Shown: positions 6,551 through 13,270 of the stretch, piece by piece | How the letters are laid out: the number at the start of each line of letters is the position of its first letter | Position numbering within the stretch: the first letter of the stretch is position 1 | The notes under the pieces: generated by a model | Database searches by the model: none | Told to the model about the DNA's origin: nothing | Seen by the model: the letters and a program-made list of their open reading frames with translations, nothing else | Made by a program: the position numbers and the translations under genes | DNA from: Marmoricola sp. | GTDB lineage: Bacteria; Actinomycetota; Actinomycetes; Propionibacteriales; Nocardioidaceae | DNA length: 15,081 nt | Reading direction: 5' to 3' | NCBI GenBank assembly: GCA_030151765.1 | Contig: JASLCW010000434.1 | Coordinates: forward strand, 1-15,081

Positions 6551-7249
6551 GTGGTCAGCATCCTGCTCGTCGAGGACGACGAGGCGATCCGGACGGGACT
6601 CACCCGCGCCCTGACCGCGGACGGTGCCGCCGTCACCCTGGTCGGTACGGCGGTCGAGGCGATCAAGACCCTCTCCACCTCGACACCCGATGTGGTGCTT
6701 CTCGATCTCGGCCTGCCCGATCTCGACGGCAGCGACGTGCTGTCGTTGATCCGCGCCAATCCCACCAGCGCGAACCTGCCGATCATCGTCGTCTCGGCGC
6801 GCGACGAGGAGCGCGAGATCGTCCGGCTCCTCGATGCCGGGGCCGACGACTACCTGATCAAGCCCTTCTCCGCGGCACAGGTGCTGGCCCGGGTGCGCGC
6901 GGTGCTGCGTCGTACGGCGACGGCCGAGTCGGCCGAGACCGTCGTCACCGTCGGTGGCCTGCGCATCGATCCCCGCGCGCGGACGGTTCACCTCGATGAC
7001 GACGAGATCGTCCTGAACCGCAAGGAATTCGATCTCCTGCTCGCACTGGCCTCCCGGCCCGGCGAAGTGCTCAGCAAGCGCCAGTTGCTGGCCGAGGTCT
7101 GGCAGATGCCCTGGGGCGGCGGCGACCGCACCGTCGAGGTGCACCTGTCCTGGCTGCGCCGCAAGCTCGGCGAGACCGCTTCCGAGCCGCGCTATCTGCA
7201 CAGCGTTCGCGGGGTGGGTGTGAAGCTCGTCGATCCGGGCGCCTCATGA
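6551..7249 (+). CDS. OmpR/PhoB-family response regulator
   Basis: 232 residues from the GTG. The receiver domain begins at once with VSILLVEDDE (D9, D10). The phospho-acceptor is D52 in VVLLDLGLPDLDG; S82 and K104 (DDYLIKPF) complete the active site. The winged-helix DNA-binding domain occupies about residues 128-230, with LNRKEFDLLLALASRPGEVL, then GGGDRTVEVHLSWLRRKLGE and YLHSVRGVGVKLV. An ATG at 6512 with GGAAG six bases before it would add 13 non-conserved residues and cannot be excluded. The stop overlaps the kinase start (ATGA). The paired 11-bp-spaced repeats at 8587-8605 are the kind of site this family binds, so the redox operon from 8651 is its probable target; this is inference. 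Confidence 0.95.
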   Translation: MVSILLVEDDEAIRTGLTRALTADGAAVTLVGTAVEAIKTLSTSTPDVVLLDLGLPDLDGSDVLSLIRANPTSANLPIIVVSARDEEREIVRLLDAGADDYLIKPFSAAQVLARVRAVLRRTATAESAETVVTVGGLRIDPRARTVHLDDDEIVLNRKEFDLLLALASRPGEVLSKRQLLAEVWQMPWGGGDRTVEVHLSWLRRKLGETASEPRYLHSVRGVGVKLVDPGAS

Positions 7250-8565
7250 CGATGCGGCGCCGGATCCTGTTGCTGACCATCGGGATCGCCGGCCTGGTTC
7301 TGATCATCTTCGCGATCCCGCTGGCGCTGTTGCTGCGCTCCTCCGCCGAGTCGGCGGCACTCGACAAGGGCACCGATCTCGCGCACAGCGTGGCCGACTA
7401 CGCGAGCACATCGGCCAACCGGGTCTACCTGAAGGCCTTCGTCAAGCGGATCAACGATCGCGAGTCCGCCCCTAGCGTCGGGGTCGACCTGCCCGACGGC
7501 AGCCACATCGGGGCGACATCTCCCCGTGGCAGCAAGCCTCCGGACGGCGACGACGCCTCTCGCGTGCCTCACGACGGTGACGATCGCTTCGCGCAGACGA
7601 CGCCGGCGCAGACCGCCGACGTACCCGGTGGGCATGTCGTGATGATCCGCGTGGCGGGCACCGGCGGGATGACCACCGTCTCCGTCTTCGTGTCCTCCGC
7701 CGAGGTGCGCCACACCGTCAACGAGCGGCTGCTCGTCCTCGGCGCCGCGGCCGTCGGTGCCCTCGTCGTCGCCGGGATCGCGGCCGAACTCGTCTCGCGC
7801 CGGCTGGTGCGCGGACTGGGCGCCGCCGCGGCCACGGCCGACCGGCTCAGCGAGGGTGACCTGGAGGCACGGACCCCGGAGCACGGTCCCGCTGAGGTAC
7901 GCCGGGTCGCCGTCGCGCTCAACCGCCTGGCCGAGCGTATCGACGAGCTCCTGCTGCTCGAGCGCGAGACCGTCGCCGATCTCTCCCATCGCCTGCGCAC
8001 TCCCCTGACCGCCGTACGACTTGACGTCGAAGCGCTGCCCGATTCACCCGAGCGCACCGAGCTCGAAGGCCATCTCGACCTGCTCGAGCGCACTCTCACC
8101 GCCGTCATCCGCACCGCACGACGCCCGGAGCGGGAGGGACCGATCCCGCACTGCGATGCCAGCGCCGTCGTCAGCGAGCGGGTGGACTTCTGGAGTCCGC
8201 TGCTGGAGGAGCAGGGTCGTGACATCACCCGCGAGCTCGCCGAGCAGGGCCTGACCGCGCGATGCGCCGCCGCCGATCTCGCCGCCGCCGTCGACGCCCT
8301 CATCGAGAATGTCGTCGCACACACGCCGGACGGCACCGCGGCCACCGTCTCCCTGCATGCCATCGACCGGCGGCTCACCCTTGAGGTGCGCGATCGCGGT
8401 CCCGGCATCCCCCATGGAGCCGTCGGCCGCGGCCGCAGCGATCGCGGCTCCTCCGGCCTCGGTCTCGACATCGCCCGCAGCTGCGCGGAGGCCAGCGGCG
8501 GCCGGCTCGAGATCGAAGAGCGGGGCGGCTGGAATGTCGTGAGGCTGCTGCTCGGTCGCCCCTAG
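7246..8565 (+). CDS. Sensor histidine kinase (HAMP, HisKA, HATPase)
   Basis: 439 residues. Helix 1 (about 8-30) and helix 2 (162-181) flank an extracytoplasmic sensor region of about 130 residues. That region is short on hydrophobics and includes an acidic, His-containing stretch (PPDGDDASRVPHDGDDR, 98-114) that could contact cations, though this is a guess. HAMP follows at about 182-235, then the phospho-acceptor H248 in VADLSHRLRTPLTAVRLD. The ATP-binding domain shows Asn355 (ALIENVVAHTPDG), DRGPGIP (383-389) and GSSGLGLDIA (401-410). It is the partner of the regulator whose gene it overlaps by four bases. It sits 85 bp before the flavin/haem/Fe-S gene set, so redox state, metal or envelope stress are plausible inputs. 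Confidence 0.95.
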   Translation: MTMRRRILLLTIGIAGLVLIIFAIPLALLLRSSAESAALDKGTDLAHSVADYASTSANRVYLKAFVKRINDRESAPSVGVDLPDGSHIGATSPRGSKPPDGDDASRVPHDGDDRFAQTTPAQTADVPGGHVVMIRVAGTGGMTTVSVFVSSAEVRHTVNERLLVLGAAAVGALVVAGIAAELVSRRLVRGLGAAAATADRLSEGDLEARTPEHGPAEVRRVAVALNRLAERIDELLLLERETVADLSHRLRTPLTAVRLDVEALPDSPERTELEGHLDLLERTLTAVIRTARRPEREGPIPHCDASAVVSERVDFWSPLLEEQGRDITRELAEQGLTARCAAADLAAAVDALIENVVAHTPDGTAATVSLHAIDRRLTLEVRDRGPGIPHGAVGRGRSDRGSSGLGLDIARSCAEASGGRLEIEERGGWNVVRLLLGRP

Positions 8566-8586
8566 GGCTCATCTCGCGCACAGGAT

Positions 8587-8605
8587 GATTTGAGGGCGAT
8601 TTGAG
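8587..8605 (+). promoter_or_regulatory. Tandem GATTTGAG repeats: candidate OmpR-type regulator site
   Basis: GATTTGAG occurs at 8587-8594 and again at 8598-8605, exactly 11 bp apart from start to start. One helical turn between head-to-tail half-sites is the standard arrangement for OmpR/PhoB winged-helix dimers. The site lies 46-64 bp before the first codon of the redox operon (8651) and 22 bp after the end of the kinase gene. It is AT-rich compared with its surroundings. A CATGCT hexamer at 8639-8644 lies six bases before the ATG, and no -35 box is apparent. This would fit an activated, leaderless promoter. Confidence 0.55.
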
Positions 8606-8650
8606 CTTCGCTTTCGGGGCCCCTGAGCCGCCCCCGCGCATGCTCGTGGC

Positions 8651-9001
8651 ATGAACTCCCGAAGCCACCTTCTCCACCGAGCCCGGCTCCGCACCGCTGC
8701 CATCATCACCGGCAGCCTCCTCGGCTCGGCGGGCCTTGCGGTCGCTGCCGAGGCGAGCACCCAGACCTCGGGCACCACAAGTACGCCGAGCACCACGCCC
8801 ACCAGTCACTCGACGGGAACGACCCCGAAGAGGTCGGCCACCTCCAACCGAAGGTCGCCGAACCGGTCGTCCTCGAACCGGTCGACCAGCCAGTCCACGA
8901 GCCAGTCGTCGTCCCCGTCGCAGAATTCGGGATCGACCGGATCGACGGGCGTCCAGAGCTCGACCTCGTCGAGCTCGGACGGCAGGAGCCACAGCTCATG
9001 A
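8651..9001 (+). CDS. Exported Ser/Thr-rich low-complexity protein heading the redox operon
   Basis: 116 residues. A basic N-terminus (NSRSHLLHRARLR) is followed by a hydrophobic stretch (about 15-33) ending in AVAAEA, a good Sec signal with cleavage near A34-S35 or A36. The rest (about 80 residues) is almost only Ser, Thr, Asn, Gln, Pro, Gly and a few Arg, with no Cys and no large hydrophobics. It looks disordered and is possibly O-glycosylated. No known domain was recognised. It overlaps the ApbE-type gene by four bases, so it is co-translated with a flavin-attaching enzyme. However, it lacks the (S/T)GA(S/T) acceptor motif used by that enzyme. It may be a linker, a spacer or a surface partner of the membrane haem protein. 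Codon use agrees with its neighbours only in part, because the composition is forced. Confidence 0.65.
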   Translation: MNSRSHLLHRARLRTAAIITGSLLGSAGLAVAAEASTQTSGTTSTPSTTPTSHSTGTTPKRSATSNRRSPNRSSSNRSTSQSTSQSSSPSQNSGSTGSTGVQSSTSSSSDGRSHSS

Positions 9002-9921
9002 CCCGGACGATCAGCTGGCGCGACTGGTCCTGCTCCGTCTGGGTGACCGTCCAGGAGGCCACCGCGGATGACATCGATCGCGCGGCGGCCGCCGTACGCG
9101 GTGTGATGGCCGAGGTCGAGCACAGCGCCAATCGCTTCGACCCGCGCTCGGACATCTCCCGGATCAACACGAATGCCGGCCGGATGATCCCGGTCCGGCC
9201 GCTCACCCTCGAACTCGTCGAGGTGGCACTGGACGCGGCTCGAACGACCGGCGGAGCCTGCGACCCGACCATCGGAGGCGCCTTGATCGCGGCCGGCTAC
9301 GACGCCGACATCGACATCGTCCGCGCCCGGATGGGCCGTCCCGTCCAGTCGCTGCCGGCCCTCGGCTGGGAGTCGGTGCGCGTCGACCACGACTTCAACC
9401 TCGTCGGCGTCCGGTCCAGCGGCCGCCTCGATCTCGGCGCGACCGCGAAGGCATGGACGGCCGACCGAGCCGCCACCAGGGCCGCGGCCGCCACCGGACG
9501 GCCGACCCTGGTCAGCCTCGGCGGTGACCTCGCCGTCGCCAACACCGGAACGGGAGTCGGTCGCACCTGGCACGTCGAGGTCGGCGAGCGCGAGGGCGAG
9601 GCCGAGGAGCGGGTCGACCTGACCCACGGTGCGATCACCACGTCGTCGACCCGCGGTCGCCGCTGGGCAACGCCCGCCGGGGATCGTCACCACGTCATCG
9701 ACCCACGCACCGGCACCTGCGCCGAAGGCCCCTGGCGGACCTGTTCGGTCTGGGCGCCGACCGCCGTCACCGCCAACGCGGCCTCGACAGCGGCACTCGT
9801 CCTCGGCGAGGACGCTGTCGAGTGGCTCAGCACCCGCGGGTACGCCGCTCGACTGGTCGACCAGGAAGGGCACGTCACCCGCGTCGGCGGCTGGCCCCGA
9901 TCCCAGGACCGGGCGGCATGA
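8998..9921 (+). CDS. apbE: ApbE-family FAD:protein FMN transferase
   Basis: 307 residues. The enzyme moves FMN from FAD to a Thr/Ser of a target protein, usually on or outside the membrane. Family motifs in order: NRFDPRSDISRIN (45-57), DLGATAKAWTAD (145-156), SLGGDLAV (173-180), HHVIDPRTG (231-239) and TANAASTAA (258-266). No lipoprotein or Sec signal is visible at the N-terminus (TRTISWRDWSCSVWV), so this form is probably cytoplasmic or relies on a partner. The residue that is Asp in the usual TAD..ST metal-binding motif is Asn260 here. The gene overlaps both neighbours by four bases (ATGA). No acceptor with a clear flavinylation motif is encoded in the window. Confidence 0.93.
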   Translation: MTRTISWRDWSCSVWVTVQEATADDIDRAAAAVRGVMAEVEHSANRFDPRSDISRINTNAGRMIPVRPLTLELVEVALDAARTTGGACDPTIGGALIAAGYDADIDIVRARMGRPVQSLPALGWESVRVDHDFNLVGVRSSGRLDLGATAKAWTADRAATRAAAATGRPTLVSLGGDLAVANTGTGVGRTWHVEVGEREGEAEERVDLTHGAITTSSTRGRRWATPAGDRHHVIDPRTGTCAEGPWRTCSVWAPTAVTANAASTAALVLGEDAVEWLSTRGYAARLVDQEGHVTRVGGWPRSQDRAA

Positions 9922-10553
9922 CCATCTGGTACCTCGCCCGAGCGACCGGCCTGATCGCGCTGATCGCCTTCAGCCTGTCGGTCGTCCTCGGTGCCCGGGG
10001 TGCCGACTCCGCCCTCCCGCGTACGACGTCACCCGAACTCGTCGCGAAGGCCATCGACCGGCGGATCCTGCGCCAGCTCGCGCATCGCTCGGCGGCCCTC
10101 GTCGGCCTGGGTGCGCTCGGCGTACACGTCGTGCTGATCCTGCTCGACAGCTTCGCCTCGGTCTCGCTGACCGGCGCGCTGATCCCCTTCACCGCCGGCT
10201 ACCGTCCCCTCGCCGTCGGCCTCGGCACCCTCTCCGTCTACGTCTTCGTGACGGTCGCGCTCTCCGGACTGGCCCGCGGCAGCATGGCCGGATCACCCGG
10301 AAGCGCCCGCCGCTGGCGTTCGATTCACGCACTCGCCTATGTCGGCTGGGCCCTGGCGATGGGACACGGGATCCTCGCGGGCACCGACACCGGGACCGTG
10401 TGGAGCACGGCGATCTACGTCCCGTGCGGTCTCGCCGTGCCGATCGCCGTATGGGCTCGCCTCGGCCGCGCCGACAAGCACGCCGACGATCCGCTGACCC
10501 AGGCCCGCCGTCGTGCCGAGGCCGCCACGACGCTGACAGGAGCACGCCGATGA
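9918..10553 (+). CDS. Ferric reductase-like transmembrane haem protein
   Basis: 211 residues with about six membrane helices (roughly 3-24, 57-77, 98-119, 136-155, 160-180, plus a weaker one at 80-95). Two His pairs stand out: H56 and H70 (thirteen residues between) and H137 and H150 (twelve between). This is the H-x13-H and H-x12-H spacing of the ferric reductase/NADPH oxidase/YedZ haem-b fold, which carries electrons across the membrane through two stacked haems. There is no FAD/NAD(P)H domain fused to it, so electrons must come from a separate protein; the NuoF-like and ferredoxin genes that follow are the natural source. It overlaps the genes on both sides by four bases. Confidence 0.88.
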   Translation: MTIWYLARATGLIALIAFSLSVVLGARGADSALPRTTSPELVAKAIDRRILRQLAHRSAALVGLGALGVHVVLILLDSFASVSLTGALIPFTAGYRPLAVGLGTLSVYVFVTVALSGLARGSMAGSPGSARRWRSIHALAYVGWALAMGHGILAGTDTGTVWSTAIYVPCGLAVPIAVWARLGRADKHADDPLTQARRRAEAATTLTGARR

Positions 10554-11797
10554 CTACCACCGGAGTCCGCCCGGATACCGCGGCGATCGCCACCATCGGC
10601 ACCGCCCGGCTCTTCGCGGGCGTCGGGCAGGACGACCCGTACGCCCACGACCACCACCGGCGCACCCACGGCGAGCCGGCCGCCTTCGACAAGACCACGC
10701 TCGGCCAGGCGCTCGCGTTCGTCGGGCTCCGCGGCCGGGGCGGTGCCGGCTTCCCGGTCGCCGACAAGCTCGCGAGTACGCCGGCGGGCGGCTCCACGGA
10801 GATCGTGGTGAACCTGTCGGAGGGCGAGCCGGCCAGTCACAAGGACCGGACCCTCGCCCGCACGGTCCCGCACCTGGTCATCGACGGCGCCCTCACCGTC
10901 GCACGAGCCCTACGCACCCGCCGGGTCACGATCGCCGTCCAGGACCGGGACGCGGCGGAGGTCCTCGCCAGGGCACTCGCCGATCGCAAGGATGCGCGGA
11001 AGGTGCGACTCCAGCTCACCGCAGGCGGCTTCGTCGCGGGCGAGGCGCGCGCACTGATCCGGTCGATCGACGGGGAGCCCGCCGTACCCCCGGGACGGCG
11101 GGTGCTGCCCACCGTCGCCGGAGTCGGCGGCAGGCCGACCTTCCTGTCCAATGCCGAGACCTTCGCGCACATCGGCCTGCTCGCCTGCCACGGCGCCGAC
11201 TGGTTCGGTGAGGTCGGCGGCAGTGAGCGCGGCACCACGCTGGTCACCCTCATCGGCGACCTGCCCCACACGGGACTGGTCGAGGCACCGCTCGGGATGA
11301 GACTCGCCGATCTGGTCGGAGAGGGTCCGACCTTGATCGGGGGCTACCACGGCACCTGGGTCAGCCGCGTCGACGACCTCCGCCTCGACCGCGACCACCT
11401 CCGCACCCATGGTCTCCATCTGGGCGCGGGTGTGATCGCCCGGCTTCCGCCGGAGACCTGTGCGCTCGCCGAGGTCCTCCGCGTCGCGCGTTGGCTTGCC
11501 GCCGAGAGCTCCGGTCAGTGCGGCCCCTGCTTCTTCGGTCTCCCGGCGGTCGCCGGCGACCTCGAGGCCCTGACCGCCGGCCGGCTGCCGGCTCAGGGCT
11601 TGGAGCATCTGCGCCGTCGCCTCGGCCTGCTGCCCGGACGCGGCGCCTGCGGCCACCCGGACGGCGCCGCGATGTTCCTCCGTACGGCACTCGAGGTGCA
11701 CCAGGCCGAGATCGCCACCCATCTCGCGCACGGCGGCTGCGGCCGGGACTGCGCCGGCGTACTGCCGCTCGACGCAATGGAGGCGACGACGTCATGA
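10550..11797 (+). CDS. NuoF-like FMN/Fe-S NAD(P)H dehydrogenase subunit
   Basis: 415 residues, related to the 51-kDa subunit of complex I (NuoF) but not in a nuo operon. It shows the FMN/NADH site GLRGRGGAGFP (59-69), NLSEGEPASHKDR (88-100), FVAGEARALIRSIDG (161-175) and GVGGRPTFLSNAET (191-204). A soluble ligand-binding beta-grasp region follows at about 230-300. The cluster region reads ESSGQCGPC (319-327) and GACGHPDG (365-372). NuoF has ESCGxCxPC with a fourth Cys later; here the first Cys is Ser321, leaving C324, C327 and C367. Two more cysteines (C397, C401) near the C-terminus might replace it. Start: AGGAG six bases before ATG 10550, which overlaps the previous stop. The likely job is to oxidise NAD(P)H and feed the ferredoxin and the membrane haem protein. 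Confidence 0.9.
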   Translation: MTTTGVRPDTAAIATIGTARLFAGVGQDDPYAHDHHRRTHGEPAAFDKTTLGQALAFVGLRGRGGAGFPVADKLASTPAGGSTEIVVNLSEGEPASHKDRTLARTVPHLVIDGALTVARALRTRRVTIAVQDRDAAEVLARALADRKDARKVRLQLTAGGFVAGEARALIRSIDGEPAVPPGRRVLPTVAGVGGRPTFLSNAETFAHIGLLACHGADWFGEVGGSERGTTLVTLIGDLPHTGLVEAPLGMRLADLVGEGPTLIGGYHGTWVSRVDDLRLDRDHLRTHGLHLGAGVIARLPPETCALAEVLRVARWLAAESSGQCGPCFFGLPAVAGDLEALTAGRLPAQGLEHLRRRLGLLPGRGACGHPDGAAMFLRTALEVHQAEIATHLAHGGCGRDCAGVLPLDAMEATTS

Positions 11798-11994
11798 CCG
11801 CACCCCGACTCGAGATCGACTGGACTCGCTGCGACGGCCACGGCCTCTGCGCGCGGCTCCTTCCCGAACGGATTAGCCTCGACGAATGGGGCTTTCCGAT
11901 CCTGGGCGACGGATCGGCGGCCGACGAAGACGCTCTCGCCACCGCCCGCCTCGCCGCCCGGAGTTGCCCCGCCCTCGCCCTGCGGGTGAGTTAG
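11794..11994 (+). CDS. Small single-cluster ferredoxin with CxxHxxC motif
   Basis: 66 residues. C13-x2-H16-x2-C19 and C58-P59 give three cysteines plus a His where the second Cys of a [4Fe-4S] motif would be. This pattern is known in actinobacterial [3Fe-4S] or His-ligated ferredoxins that serve P450s and other oxidoreductases. The fold is supported by LEIDWTRCDGHGLCARL at the start and the ARSCPALAL end. The gene overlaps the NuoF-like gene by four bases, so it is the last gene of the five-gene set and probably accepts electrons from that protein. The stop TAG (11992-11994) lies inside the probable promoter region of the MFS gene. Confidence 0.88.
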   Translation: MTAPRLEIDWTRCDGHGLCARLLPERISLDEWGFPILGDGSAADEDALATARLAARSCPALALRVS

Positions 11995-12027
11995 ACCCCA
12001 CACCGGGCGCCGTGCCATCCTCACCCG

Positions 12028-13266
12028 GTGTCAGACATCCGGGCGATCCAGCGCCGCACCCTGAGGGTCGTCATCGGCTCCCAGGTGCTCGGCGGCGCCG
12101 GTCTCGCCGCCGGCGTCACCGTCGGCGGCCTGATCGCGCAGGACATGCTCGGCGGCGAAGGCTACGCCGGCCTGCCCTCGGGCGTCTTCACCCTCGGATC
12201 GGCGATCGCGGCCTTCACCGTCGGCCGGTACTCACAACGCGCGGGACGGCGTCCCGGCCTGGCCGCCGGATTCCTCGCCGGCGGGATCGGCGCCGCCGCC
12301 ATCGTGCTCGCCACCGTCATCGACAGTCCGGTGCTCTTCTTCGCGGCCCTGCTCGTCTACGGCTCCGGAACCGCGACCAATCTCCAGGCCCGGTACGCCG
12401 GCACCGACCTGGCCACGCCGAAGACCCGCGCCACCGCCGCGTCCGCGGCGATGGTCGCAACGACCCTGGGCGCGGTCGCGGGCCCCAACCTGATCAGTCC
12501 TCTGGGCGATCTCGCCGACGCGCTCGGCATTCCGCGGCTCGCCGGCCCCTTCCTGCTGGCCGCCGTCGCCTACAGCGCCGCCGGGCTCGTCCTGTTCTTC
12601 TTCCTTCGCCCCGACCCGCTCCACGTAGCGCGCACGCTGACCGAGGAGCGGGCCGTCGAGGCGTACGGCGGCCCCGCGGCTGATCGACTCCCGCGGATCG
12701 CCCCGGGCGTCGTACTCGGCGCGACCGTGATGGTGCTGACCCAGACGACGATGGCCGCGATCATGACGATGACGCCCATCCACATGCGTCATCACCACCA
12801 CAGCCTCGACGCGGTGGGCCTCGTGATCAGCCTCCACATCGCCGCGATGTTCCTGCCCTCGCTGCTGACCGGCCGGCTGGTCGACCGGGTCGGTCGCATC
12901 CCGATGGCGCTCGCCGCGGCGGCGACCCTGCTCGCCGCGGGCATCGTCGCGGCCCTGGCGCCACCCATGTCGATGACCTGGCTGACTCTCGCGCTGGTGC
13001 TGCTCGGCCTCGGCTGGAACTTCGGACTCATCTCCGGCACCGCGCTCATCGTCGACTCGACACCTCTGGCGACGCGGGCCAGGACGCAGGGCGCGGTCGA
13101 CGTACTGATCGCCCTGGCCGGCGCCGGCGGAGGCGCGCTCTCCGGACTCGTCGTCGATGCGACAAGCTTCAGCACCCTGGCGCTCGGCGGCGGCCTCCTC
13201 GCCCTGGCACTGGTGCCGGTCGCCGGCTGGTATTCCCTGCCCCGACGCGTGAATGCGGCAGGCTAG
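12028..13266 (+). CDS. MFS transporter, 12 helices
   Basis: 412 residues starting at GTG 12028, with about twelve hydrophobic helices in two halves. The loop motif A of the major facilitator superfamily is seen as GRYSQRAGRRPG (66-77) in the first half and again as GRLVDRVGRIPM (282-293) in the second. A His cluster, HMRHHHHS (252-259), lies in an external loop before helix 8. Similar His-rich loops occur in this group of actinobacterial permeases, and metal binding is possible. The substrate cannot be told. CATCCT (12016-12021), six bases before the GTG, may be a -10 box of a leaderless promoter. The gap after the ferredoxin stop is 33 bp with no terminator, so read-through from the redox operon is possible. 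The next gene begins four bases after this one's stop. Confidence 0.88.
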   Translation: MSDIRAIQRRTLRVVIGSQVLGGAGLAAGVTVGGLIAQDMLGGEGYAGLPSGVFTLGSAIAAFTVGRYSQRAGRRPGLAAGFLAGGIGAAAIVLATVIDSPVLFFAALLVYGSGTATNLQARYAGTDLATPKTRATAASAAMVATTLGAVAGPNLISPLGDLADALGIPRLAGPFLLAAVAYSAAGLVLFFFLRPDPLHVARTLTEERAVEAYGGPAADRLPRIAPGVVLGATVMVLTQTTMAAIMTMTPIHMRHHHHSLDAVGLVISLHIAAMFLPSLLTGRLVDRVGRIPMALAAAATLLAAGIVAALAPPMSMTWLTLALVLLGLGWNFGLISGTALIVDSTPLATRARTQGAVDVLIALAGAGGGALSGLVVDATSFSTLALGGGLLALALVPVAGWYSLPRRVNAAG

Positions 13267-13270
13267 GCCC

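Noticed and set aside
8616..8623. GGGGCCCC palindrome as an operator or terminator
   Set aside because: It has no loop and no extension of the arms beyond eight bases, and such palindromes are common in GC-rich DNA.
8653..9000. Ser/Thr-rich stretch as a DNA tandem repeat or microsatellite
   Set aside because: The DNA does not repeat with a fixed unit; only the amino-acid composition is biased, and codons are mixed.
9629..10549. Upstream extension of the NuoF-like frame through the ApbE and haem-protein genes
   Set aside because: The translation is Arg/Pro-rich and without motifs. AGGAG and ATG at 10550 mark the real start.
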